Shown here: one piece after another, positions 34,486 to 41,903 of the stretch
Position numbering within the stretch: the stretch's first letter is position 1
Layout: each line of letters starts with the position of its first letter
From: CAADGU01 sp964581605
GTDB taxonomy: Bacteria; Chloroflexota; Anaerolineae; Promineifilales; Promineifilaceae
Length of the DNA: 51,916 nucleotides
Assembly: GCA_964581605.1 (NCBI GenBank)
Contig: CAZOPF010000033.1
Location: 1-51,916 of the forward strand
Reading direction: 5' to 3'
Position numbers and translations under genes: made by a program
Notes under the pieces: generated by a model
What the model was told of the DNA's origin: nothing
The model's database searches: none
Seen by the model: the letters and a program-made list of their open reading frames with translations, nothing else

Positions 34486-36107
34486 ACCTCTGCATAATCC
34501 GTGTAGCCACCGGCATATTCCGTCAGACGGCCGTCCCGCAATTCCACCACCCGATCCACCACCTTGTCTAAAAAGTAACGGTCATGGGAGATGACTAACA
34601 CCGCGCCCACAAACTCATCCAACGTTTGTTCCAACACCTCAATCGAGGCGATGTCCAGATTATTGGTCGGCTCGTCTAGCAGCAGTAAATTGGGCCGGGT
34701 CAGCACCAGTTTCGCCAACTGCAAACGGCTGCGTTCACCGCCGCTCAGATCACGAATGGGGCCGCGAATCTGGTTATAGGTGAACAGGAATTTGTGCAAA
34801 AAGGCGACTGCATCCCCTTCACTCAGCGGGGCGGTGTGGCGAATTTCCGTCAGCAGGGTGTTGTCGTAATTGAGCGTTTCCTGCTCCTGGGCGTAGTAGC
34901 CAATTTTGTTACTGGGGCCAATTTTGATCACGCCCTGGGGCACACTTTCCGGGTCTAAAATCTGCCGCAGCAGCATGGATTTGCCCGCGCCGTTGGGGCC
35001 AACCAGCCCCACCCGTTCGCCGTGCCAGAGGGTGAGATTGAGCGTATGCCAGAGAGTACGGCCGTCCGGCAGCGTCATCCCCACATTTTCCAGTTCCAGC
35101 ACCTTGTTGCTGCCGCGCCAGCCAGTCAGATTCAAGGTCATACGTCGCGCATCGGTCACTTTTTCCACCTTGTCCATGCGATCCAGCATCTTCTGGCGGC
35201 TGCGCGCCTGGCGGATGTGCCGCTCATTGATCACAATGGACGCCCACAATTCAAAGCGGGCAATGGCCGCTTCAATACGGGCGATCTCTTTTTGTTGTGC
35301 CTGGTACAGCTGCTGTTGGCGCAGGCGGCGCAGTTCACGCTCGGTGCTGTAGGCGGTGTAGTTGCCGGGATAGAGGGTGAGACGGCCGTTTTCCAATTCC
35401 GCAATATGCGTCGCCACCCCATCCAGCAAGTAGCGGTCATGGGAAATGATGATCACGCAGCCGGGGTACTGGTTCAGTACCTTTTCCAGATGCTCTTTGG
35501 CGGGCACATCCAGATGGTTGTCCGGTTCGTCCAGCAATAGCAGGGTCGGCTGTTGCACCATCAGTTTGGCTAACTGCACCAGCTTTTTCTGCCCGCCACT
35601 GAGCCGGTGGGTGGGGGTGTGCCAGTGCGCCTGATCCAGCCCCATGCGCTGCAATGCTTCTTTAACGCGGCTTTCGTAGCGTGGCCCATCCAGCCGGTCA
35701 TATTCATCCAGGACACGGCCGTGCTGCGCCATCACCTTTTCCAGTGCGTCCGGATCGTTGTAAACGGCCGGGTCGGCCATTTGCGCTTCCAGGTGGGCTA
35801 ACTTTTTTTCGACGGCCGTCAGCGTGGGTACGGCCGTCATCGCCTCTTGTAGAGTGGTACGATCATTCGTCAATGTCGGCTCCTGTTCCAGCCGCCCCCA
35901 GGTCAACCCCGGTGCGCGAAAAATGGAACCGTCCGCCAACGGCAATTCCCCGGCAATCAGCTTCATCAGCGTAGATTTGCCCACACCGTTGGGGCCAACC
36001 AGCCCCACCCGCTGCCCGGCCTGCACTTCCCAGCTAATGCCCTGAAAAATGACCCGCCCCGCCAGATTGACAGCTACATTGTCTACGTTCAAGATTATTT
36101 CGGCCAT
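34470..36107 (-). CDS. ABC-F family ATPase
   Basis: 545 residues with two ABC domains and no membrane helices. Domain 1: Walker A GPNGVGKST, signature LSGGQKKLVQLAKLM, Walker B LLLLDEPDNHLD. The ~85-residue linker (ERELRRLRQQQLYQAQQKEI) is helical and basic. Domain 2: GPNGAGKSM, LSGGERSRLQLAKL, LLLLDEPTNNLD. ABC-F proteins act on the ribosome, either as translation factors or as antibiotic-protection factors. Start ATG 36107 has GGAG eight bases upstream; a longer upstream frame is rejected. An upstream leader peptide with terminator hints at drug- or stalling-induced expression. Whether this is a resistance type cannot be decided from motifs alone. Confidence 0.9.
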   Translation of the reverse strand: MAEIILNVDNVAVNLAGRVIFQGISWEVQAGQRVGLVGPNGVGKSTLMKLIAGELPLADGSIFRAPGLTWGRLEQEPTLTNDRTTLQEAMTAVPTLTAVEKKLAHLEAQMADPAVYNDPDALEKVMAQHGRVLDEYDRLDGPRYESRVKEALQRMGLDQAHWHTPTHRLSGGQKKLVQLAKLMVQQPTLLLLDEPDNHLDVPAKEHLEKVLNQYPGCVIIISHDRYLLDGVATHIAELENGRLTLYPGNYTAYSTERELRRLRQQQLYQAQQKEIARIEAAIARFELWASIVINERHIRQARSRQKMLDRMDKVEKVTDARRMTLNLTGWRGSNKVLELENVGMTLPDGRTLWHTLNLTLWHGERVGLVGPNGAGKSMLLRQILDPESVPQGVIKIGPSNKIGYYAQEQETLNYDNTLLTEIRHTAPLSEGDAVAFLHKFLFTYNQIRGPIRDLSGGERSRLQLAKLVLTRPNLLLLDEPTNNLDIASIEVLEQTLDEFVGAVLVISHDRYFLDKVVDRVVELRDGRLTEYAGGYTDYAEVIGKR

Positions 36108-36136
36108 ATTTGATTCTCCAAAAATTTGGTTTGCGG

Positions 36137-36204
36137 AGGGGCGAGGCAGTCGGGAATGGAGTTGTCCGCGACCGATGGAGTCGTTTCCCGACTGCCTCGC
36201 CCCT
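36137..36204. repeat. Perfect 20-bp inverted repeat in ABC-F leader
   Basis: Arms at 36137-36156 and 36185-36204 are exact complements with a 28-nt loop. It lies between the leader terminator and the ABC-F start. It could be a second RNA switch element, an mRNA stabiliser or a mobile palindrome. Confidence 0.82.
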
Positions 36205-36223
36205 ACTTCGCGTCCTTCGCGGA

Positions 36224-36313
36224 TCAAAAAAGCCGAGGGCTGGCCTCGGCTTTCTCTGCAAAAATTCCTGAAAAAGATAAAAAGTTTACATAAAATTCAA
36301 ATCCGAGGCGCAT
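36224..36313 (-). CDS. Putative 29-residue regulatory leader peptide of ABC-F
   Basis: A short ORF begins ATG 36313 with GAGG seven bases upstream and ends TGA at 36226-36224. It encodes a hydrophobic, aromatic-rich peptide starting MRLGFEFYVNFLSF. Codons 20-29 are the arms of an intrinsic terminator, so translation and termination must interfere. Codons 2-4 (containing GCCTCGG) are complementary to the terminator's 5' arm (CCGAGGC), allowing a competing fold. Short leader ORFs of this layout precede many ABC-F and erm resistance genes. No homologue was confirmed. No clear promoter was found upstream (36327-36480). Confidence 0.55.
   Translation of the reverse strand: MRLGFEFYVNFLSFSGIFAEKAEASPRLF
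36226..36253 (-). terminator. Attenuator terminator in ABC-F leader
   Basis: On the minus strand AAAGCCGAGG pairs with CCTCGGCTTT around a 5-nt loop, followed by a run of six T. It lies 119 nt before the ABC-F start in the same direction and has no other gene upstream on that strand, apart from the leader ORF. Confidence 0.75.
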
Positions 36314-36485
36314 GGAACTGACCTCAGCGTGAAGCAACCTAACGATGATGTGCGGACAATCTGTCCCGTGAAGCCGGATAAGAATAACATGATACCTCTA
36401 GCATACCGCACACGGCCGTAACGCGCCACAAATAAAAGTTGAAATCCTTGGGACATAAAGGGTTTTGTGATTTTGTGTTTGCGCC

Positions 36486-36491
36486 TATAAT
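36486..36491 (+). promoter_or_regulatory. -10 element for TIR gene
   Basis: Consensus TATAAT lies 60 nt before the TIR start codon. TTGTGA at 36465-36470 is a weak -35 with a short 15-bp spacer. The surrounding region is AT-rich. Confidence 0.5.
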
Positions 36492-36551
36492 CTTAATAGC
36501 CTAAATAGCTGACTGGTTTGACTTTTTTATTGTTTCGAATTGAGGGTAATT

Positions 36552-37226
36552 ATGTGGGACGTTTTTATCAGCCATGCTTCAGAAGACAAAAATGATGTTG
36601 CTCGTCCGTTAGCTCAGAAATTAGGAGAGCAGGGCATAAAGGTCTGGTTCGATGAAATGACTTTGAAATTGGGGGATAGTTTGCGCCAATCTATTGATAA
36701 AGGATTGGCAGAGTCTCGCTTTGGAGTTGTCATTTTAAGTCCCGGTTTTTTCGCAAAATCTTGGACACAATATGAACTAGATGGTCTAGTAACCCGCGAA
36801 TTGGCATCTGGCAAAACAATTCTACCTGTTTGGCACCGTGTTACTCAGCAAGATGTCATGCGTTTTTCTCCGTCACTGGCTAATAAACTGGCTGTTTCTA
36901 CCGACCAGGGACTTGACCATGTTGTAAGGCAAATTATGGATGTAGTACGCCCTGACGTTTCTTACGGTAGTTCAGCGTCTTCGACATACGTTCCAGAATC
37001 TTCAGCAGTTGCTGATAAGCGGGCATTAGTACGCATTTTGGCAGAGCGTTTCAATCTGTCAGAGTTGAGGTCGCTTGCTTTTGACTTGGATGTGGATGTT
37101 GATGATTTAGGGGGGAGCAGCAAAAATGAAAAGGCGTTGGAACTGGTGCAATGGATGGACCGGCGAGGCCGGTTACCTGAACTGGCACGCACGATTCGCC
37201 AGGTTAGGCCTGATACCCGTTTTTAG
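36552..37226 (+). CDS. TIR domain effector with C-terminal EAD1-like domain
   Basis: 224 residues. Residues 1-135 are a bacterial TIR domain: DVFISHASEDK, VWFDEMTLKLGDSLR, and VVILSPGFFAKSWTQYELDG with Glu75 at the position of the NADase catalytic glutamate. A Ser-rich linker leads to residues ~155-221, which match effector-associated domain 1: FNLSELRSLAFDLDVDVDDL, then KNEKALELVQWMDRRGRLPE. EAD1 domains mediate like-with-like assembly in prokaryotic conflict systems. The likely role is NAD+-consuming immunity or suicide after trigger-induced clustering (inference). Start ATG 36552 has GAGGG five bases upstream. It is 15 nt from the next gene, with which it should form an operon. The DNA is visibly more AT-rich than its neighbours. 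Confidence 0.88.
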   Translation: MWDVFISHASEDKNDVARPLAQKLGEQGIKVWFDEMTLKLGDSLRQSIDKGLAESRFGVVILSPGFFAKSWTQYELDGLVTRELASGKTILPVWHRVTQQDVMRFSPSLANKLAVSTDQGLDHVVRQIMDVVRPDVSYGSSASSTYVPESSAVADKRALVRILAERFNLSELRSLAFDLDVDVDDLGGSSKNEKALELVQWMDRRGRLPELARTIRQVRPDTRF

Positions 37227-37241
37227 TTCGGAGCATTTTCT

Positions 37242-38828
37242 ATGGCTGAGTTAGCCAATTCTACTGTGCCTGTTGAAAATCTAGGTGCTTTGCTTCTTGA
37301 TGAAGGAAATTCAATAGAAGTTCGTTTACAAGCTGCTAAAGATTTGGGGGAAAAACAACAGCTAGAAGTTGTGCCAGTTTTGGGGAAAGCTTTGTTAGAG
37401 GCGGAAGAAGTTATTGTTCGCCGTCAATGTGTTTCCTTCCTGGAAAAACCATCGCTTATCATTGTGGCAATACCCTATCTCATAAAGGCACTGAATGATG
37501 CTGACCAGATCGTTAAAAATTCGGCGTCGTATGCACTGGGTACGGCCGTTGAGCAAACTAACCTCCTTTTCCAAAGCGAAGTTGATGGTCAACAAGAACA
37601 GGGGAAAGCTGCAACCGATTCATTAGGCACACCTATCATTGGCAAGGTGCTTACAAGCGATGAACGTCAAGGCGTGCGCCAAAGCGCGGCTACACTGCTG
37701 GGACAGACCCGCGATCTGGCCGCTATTCCTTATCTGAGACAATCATTGCAAAAAGATACCGATGTCGGTGTGTTATTCAATGCCATTTCTGCTTTGGGAT
37801 TGATAGGCACAGCAGCCGTTGTGCCTATTCTTGGGGAAACTTTACGTAATGATGCCAATGAGACCATACAAAAGGCAGCCGCAGGAGCGTTGGCAAAGCT
37901 GGCTCACCCGGATGGTATTCCTTACCTGGCTGCCTCTTTGGTGGGGGCTTTGAATCTTGGTATTCGCCAGGCAGCAGAGGCTGCTTTAGAAAAATTTCCG
38001 CATTGGCAACTGAAAACAGAACAGATTCTCGAGTCACTGGCTGAAAATCATCTGGAGCGCACGACGATTGACGCGGTGTCTATTATTCGGGCAGTAAGGC
38101 CAGCAGCGGCACAAGATAAACTCTTGTTGATGGACTTTCTGATTTCAAATGCACTAGATCGTGATACGCGGATGACATCTGTCATAGCTGCCTTACTTAT
38201 TGCAAGTGCTGACGGTAGTCTGAGCGTAGCTGGTGAAAGAATTAACCGTTATCAAGAATCGGCAAAAATCCCGACTGAAAAGCTCCGTTTACTGCGAATT
38301 GAAGTGGGTGGACATGTGGCGCTTGACCCATTACTTAACGTGCTAAAAGAGAATCTAAAGGAGAACTTCCAGGAGCCAATTAAAAAACTGAATGACGATA
38401 CACAACGAATGTGGACAGAAACCATCCGCCATGCTCAACAAGGTTTTCGGGTGCGCATTATAATGAGTGTGGTTACTTTTGGTATTGGTGTTGCCTTGGT
38501 TGTGGCTTCTTTCTTGATGGTTGTTTTTGGCAATTTAGAGGCAGAAGCTTTAGTGGGCACGGCCGTCTCTTTTGGTACAGGCATAATCACCATGTTGCTT
38601 ACGGTTTACAGCGGCCCATTAAAAGAAATCCGCCGTTCCGTTAGCGATCTTGGTATTGCCAGTGCCGCTTTTATTGCCTTCATTCATCAAGTGCTCGAAA
38701 TAAGCCATACCTTCTCTTTCTACTATCTCAATCAACAGATCACTTTCGATATCATGCAAGAATCCAGCGGACTTATCAATGAAGCCATGAAAAATACAAT
38801 TCAATTGCTGGAAGATAAAAAAACCTGA
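37242..38828 (+). CDS. HEAT-repeat protein with C-terminal two-helix membrane module
   Basis: 528 residues. Residues ~15-260 are HEAT/PBS-lyase-type repeats (LRQSLQKDTDVGVLFNAISA, LGETLRNDANETIQKAAAGA, and AIPYLIKALNDADQIVKNSA). Residues ~265-400 are helical and soluble. Two membrane helices (~405-429 and ~437-456) with a short loop are followed by a cytoplasmic amphipathic helix (KEIRRSVSDLGIASAAFIAF). This tail resembles the two-TM module found with TRADD-N-like domains in bacterial conflict proteins (from memory, not confirmed). GGAG precedes the ATG. Coupled to the TIR gene, it could be the sensor, scaffold or membrane platform for it. It has no enzyme motif. Confidence 0.82.
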   Translation: MAELANSTVPVENLGALLLDEGNSIEVRLQAAKDLGEKQQLEVVPVLGKALLEAEEVIVRRQCVSFLEKPSLIIVAIPYLIKALNDADQIVKNSASYALGTAVEQTNLLFQSEVDGQQEQGKAATDSLGTPIIGKVLTSDERQGVRQSAATLLGQTRDLAAIPYLRQSLQKDTDVGVLFNAISALGLIGTAAVVPILGETLRNDANETIQKAAAGALAKLAHPDGIPYLAASLVGALNLGIRQAAEAALEKFPHWQLKTEQILESLAENHLERTTIDAVSIIRAVRPAAAQDKLLLMDFLISNALDRDTRMTSVIAALLIASADGSLSVAGERINRYQESAKIPTEKLRLLRIEVGGHVALDPLLNVLKENLKENFQEPIKKLNDDTQRMWTETIRHAQQGFRVRIIMSVVTFGIGVALVVASFLMVVFGNLEAEALVGTAVSFGTGIITMLLTVYSGPLKEIRRSVSDLGIASAAFIAFIHQVLEISHTFSFYYLNQQITFDIMQESSGLINEAMKNTIQLLEDKKT

Positions 38829-38861
38829 ATGCGGCAATTGAGAAAAGAAGGAAATTGGTAC

Positions 38862-40286
38862 TCATTCGCTTCTTGGTGGCTGCAAAAAGGGCAGGCAGGG
38901 GTTGGCGTCGTAGCCGAGGGTGACGCGGTAGTTGGTCTCGCCAGTGGTGGACGAGAGCGTGATGTCATCAGGTTCACGATGAAAGAGCCAGCTCAATAGT
39001 TCAGCGTCTGCCCCTTTCAGATTAGGGCCAAAGTATTCGATGGTGGTGCGGGCGGGGGTTTCGGTAACGGCCGTATAGTGCGGCCTAAACCCATACCAGG
39101 CCAGATTATCAGCCATTTGTCTGTACATGATGTAATCGGCCGTCACGACCTCCACGGCGAGCGACGGCCGTGTCGCCCGATTGAGTGCCGGGGGTTCCAT
39201 CACCCGTCGCAGGGTTGGCTCCGCTTCCACCCATTGTAACAACTGCACCGCCCCCCCCTCCGGCGACTGCCAGGACTTCAAAGCCGCATAAGGCAGCGTC
39301 AGGTGGTGGATGCCATTGGCCTGCACCGCCGGGGCCAGGGCGGCTAACTCCACCATCACCGGTAGGGGGATGTCCGTCTCCACATTGTGCTGGTAAGCAT
39401 TCCAGAGGTCAGGCAGTTGCGGCAGCATCTCCAGCGCCAGCCCTTTGTTAAAAATGGCCTGCAAAACGCGCTGCTGGCGCAAACCGCGCTCAAAATCATT
39501 GGTCGTGCGCCGCGAGCGGGCATACCAGAGCGCCAGGTCGCCATCCATCGGCTGCACACCCACCTCCAGCGTAAACAGTTCCCAACTTTCTTCTAGCTCC
39601 GGGTCAAGTTCCGGCGAGATCAGCCGCCAATCGGTCAGCGGGCAGTTGACGACCATTTCGATACCGCCTACGGCGTTAACCGCTTCCTTGAAGCCATTGA
39701 ACCCAATTCGCGCATAATAATCCACCGGGATGCCCAGATTGTACTCAATCGTATCCTTGATCAACCCGCCGCCTGCGCCGGGATAGTCCGTGCCATGACC
39801 ATGCGGTAGCGCCAGGTTGATGCGCGTCATGCGCCAGCCGGGAATGACCACGTACAGGTCACGCGGCAGACTGAGCATCGTCGCCGTTTTGTTTTCCCGG
39901 TCAATGGAGACCAGGATGAGGCTGTCGGTACGGCCGCCCTGCGGCGTGTCTACATCGTTGCCGAGCAGGATGATGTTGGTGATATGGTCGGGTTTGGCAA
40001 AGAGGGGCGCGGGTGGGGGCACGGCCGTACCCGGCGGATGGGCGGTGGCGGCAATGGTGGCGTAGGGGCGGGGGGTGGGGGGGGAGGGGAGGAGGTGAGT
40101 GGGTGAGGGGGTGAGGGTGGGAGTGATAGAGGGGGCGGGCGGTTCGGTGACAGTGGCAATTCGCGTAGGCAGCGAGGTGGGGGTGGGTGGCACGGCCGTT
40201 GCCAGGGTTGTTTGCTGGCAGCCTACAAGCAATAATAGCCCCAACACAATCACCACCATTCGTTTGCCCACTATGCAATACATCAT
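38862..40286 (-). CDS. LytR-CpsA-Psr (LCP) family protein, predicted lipoprotein
   Basis: 474 residues. The signal region VVIVLGLLLLVGCQ has an LVGC lipobox, so it is probably lipid-anchored, unlike the usual LCP transmembrane anchor. A Pro/Thr-rich spacer (residues ~28-90) precedes the LCP core: TNIILLGNDVD, GGRTDSLILVSIDRENKTAT, LSLPRDLYVVIPG, and YARSRRTTNDFERGLRQQRV with the Asp/Arg residues that bind the polyprenyl phosphate. A LytR_C-like domain follows (~380-450). LCP enzymes transfer glycopolymers from lipid carriers to the cell wall or proteins. The start is uncertain: ATG 40286, 40283 and an internal ATG near 40259 are all possible; none has a good ribosome binding site. Confidence 0.88.
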   Translation of the reverse strand: MMYCIVGKRMVVIVLGLLLLVGCQQTTLATAVPPTPTSLPTRIATVTEPPAPSITPTLTPSPTHLLPSPPTPRPYATIAATAHPPGTAVPPPAPLFAKPDHITNIILLGNDVDTPQGGRTDSLILVSIDRENKTATMLSLPRDLYVVIPGWRMTRINLALPHGHGTDYPGAGGGLIKDTIEYNLGIPVDYYARIGFNGFKEAVNAVGGIEMVVNCPLTDWRLISPELDPELEESWELFTLEVGVQPMDGDLALWYARSRRTTNDFERGLRQQRVLQAIFNKGLALEMLPQLPDLWNAYQHNVETDIPLPVMVELAALAPAVQANGIHHLTLPYAALKSWQSPEGGAVQLLQWVEAEPTLRRVMEPPALNRATRPSLAVEVVTADYIMYRQMADNLAWYGFRPHYTAVTETPARTTIEYFGPNLKGADAELLSWLFHREPDDITLSSTTGETNYRVTLGYDANPCLPFLQPPRSE

Positions 40287-40296
40287 CTATCATTCC

Positions 40297-40457
40297 ACTT
40301 GCAACTTGCAACTTGCCACTTGCAACTTGCAACTTGCAACTTGCAACTTGCAACTTGCCACTTGCCACTTGCAACTTGCAACTTGCCACTTGCCACTTGC
40401 AACTTGCCACTTGCCACTTGCCACTTGCAACTTGCCACTTGCAACCTGCAACTTGCC
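40297..40457. repeat. Array of 23 tandem heptamers ACTTGC(A/C)
   Basis: Twenty-three contiguous 7-bp units alternate irregularly between ACTTGCA and ACTTGCC; one unit is ACCTGCA. The array lies between the divergent LCP and GMC genes, 17 nt before the GMC start codon. There are no spacers, so it is not CRISPR, and no dyad symmetry. Similar units occur in the coding region near 44044-44073. Confidence 0.97.
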
Positions 40458-40474
40458 ACTTCGGAAGGTGAATT

Positions 40475-41812
40475 ATGCTGCAAAAAGAGACAGATGTCAT
40501 TGTTGTAGGATCGGGGCCGGGTGGGGCGACGGTAGCGCGGGAACTGGCCCGGTCAAACGCTGGGTGGGGGATCACACTGCTGGAACACGGCCGTGATTGG
40601 CGCACTTCCCCCCTCTATGGCACCTACCCCGGCGGCATGATGTACACCGACAAAGCCTCCTTCCTGACCACACAGGAAGGGTTAAGCATTGTGCGCCCCC
40701 TGTTGGTAGGCGGAGCCACAAGTATGTATTGTGGGTGTGCGGCACGGCCGTTGCCCTGGTGGAAGGACCGCTACGGTATTGACCTGGACGCCTACGCCGA
40801 CCAGACCATCGCCGAACTGCACATTGCCCCCCTGCCGCCCCATTTGCGCGGCGAAGCCTCCACCCGCCTGGCCGCCGCCGCCGCCGACCTGGGCCTGGAT
40901 TGGCAGCCCCAAGAGAAGTTCATGCAGCCGGAGCGGGCGGGTGAGTTCCATTGCGGCGCGACCTGTATGCTCGGCTGCCGCTGTGGGGCCAAATGGAACG
41001 CCGCCGAATATGTGGACGAGGCGGTGGCAAATGGCATTGATTTGTGGACGGGGGCGAAGGTGGAGCGCGTGTTGGTCAGTCACGGCCGTGTAGCTGGCGT
41101 GTGGGGCAAATGGCGCGGCAAAGCGTTTGCCATTTTCGCCAAAACCGTCATCCTGGCGGCCGGGGGCATTGGCACGCCACTCATTTTGCAGCACAGTGGG
41201 CTGGACGCCGCCGGGCGGGGCATGACCATGGACACCACCGTCATGGTTTACGGCCTGGCCCCCTTCAAAGGCATCGGCAACGAACCGCCCATGACCTGGA
41301 GCTATGCCGATGATGACCTGGGCGTGTTGTACTCCACCCTCATTGACCCCTGGCTCAACTACCCCATTGCCATGCTGCGCAAAGGGCCGGCCTACCCGCT
41401 TACCTGGCATCGCTGGGGGCGCACGTTGGGGGTGATGATCAAGCTCAAGGACGAGATCAGCGGTTTTGTGCAGGCACGGCCGCGTGGTTTTACCGTCAGC
41501 AAAGGGTTAACCGACGATGACCGGCAGCGGCTAACGGTTGCCGAAGCAGTTGCCGGGCGCATCTTGCGGCAGGCAGGCTGCGACCCGGACACCATTTTTA
41601 CCACCCCGCTGCGCGGCACCCACCCCTCCGGCACGGTGCGCCTGGGCGAGATGTTAACCCCCCATTTGGAAACCGAAATCGCCAATCTCTACGTCTGCGA
41701 CGCCAGTGTCTTCCCCGAAGCCCTGGCCCGCCCCACTGTGCTGACCATTATCGCCCTGGGCCAACGGCTGAGCAGCCATCTGCTTGAGGCCTCCACTGGG
41801 GGTAGACCGTAG
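40475..41812 (+). CDS. GMC-family FAD oxidoreductase with Cys-rich motif
   Basis: 445 residues. The N-terminal FAD motif VIVVGSGPGGATVARELA is followed by LLVGGATSMYCGCAARP and AAGGIGTPLILQHSG. The C-terminus has the GMC block: HPSGTVRLG, then NLYVCDASVFPEALARPTVL with the catalytic-site region. At residues ~160-172 the sequence CGATCMLGCRCGAKW has four closely spaced Cys, as seen in GMC enzymes suspected to bind an Fe-S cluster. It oxidises an alcohol or related group; the substrate is unknown. ATG 40475 has GGAAGG upstream at good spacing, in the edge of the heptamer array. Confidence 0.85.
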   Translation: MLQKETDVIVVGSGPGGATVARELARSNAGWGITLLEHGRDWRTSPLYGTYPGGMMYTDKASFLTTQEGLSIVRPLLVGGATSMYCGCAARPLPWWKDRYGIDLDAYADQTIAELHIAPLPPHLRGEASTRLAAAAADLGLDWQPQEKFMQPERAGEFHCGATCMLGCRCGAKWNAAEYVDEAVANGIDLWTGAKVERVLVSHGRVAGVWGKWRGKAFAIFAKTVILAAGGIGTPLILQHSGLDAAGRGMTMDTTVMVYGLAPFKGIGNEPPMTWSYADDDLGVLYSTLIDPWLNYPIAMLRKGPAYPLTWHRWGRTLGVMIKLKDEISGFVQARPRGFTVSKGLTDDDRQRLTVAEAVAGRILRQAGCDPDTIFTTPLRGTHPSGTVRLGEMLTPHLETEIANLYVCDASVFPEALARPTVLTIIALGQRLSSHLLEASTGGRP

Positions 41813-41830
41813 CAACCGTTCAATAACTGA

Positions 41831-41881
41831 ATATGGAGGTATTGGGATATTCGTCGAGTAATCATCCCAATGCCTCCATAT
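41831..41881. repeat. 18-bp-arm hairpin between GMC and phosphotransferase genes
   Basis: Arms 41831-41848 and 41864-41881 pair with one mismatch around a 15-nt loop. No T-run follows. It may be a palindromic repeat or a weak terminator. Confidence 0.78.
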
Positions 41882-41903
41882 CCGCTTCAGATTTCGGAAT
41901 CAT

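Noticed and set aside
36108..36227. Longer N-terminus for the ABC-F protein
   Set aside because: It would be encoded by the 20-bp inverted repeat region; ATG 36107 has a proper ribosome binding site and starts at the family's usual MAEIIL position.
40297..40457. Possible CRISPR array
   Set aside because: Units are 7 bp and contiguous with no spacers, and no cas genes are present.
40187..40483. Open frames through the heptamer array on both strands, encoding regular Cys/Leu/Ala/Thr or Lys/Val/Gln repeats
   Set aside because: A 7-bp repeat without stops is open in every frame of the matching strand, which explains the frames. There is no ribosome binding site or conserved domain.
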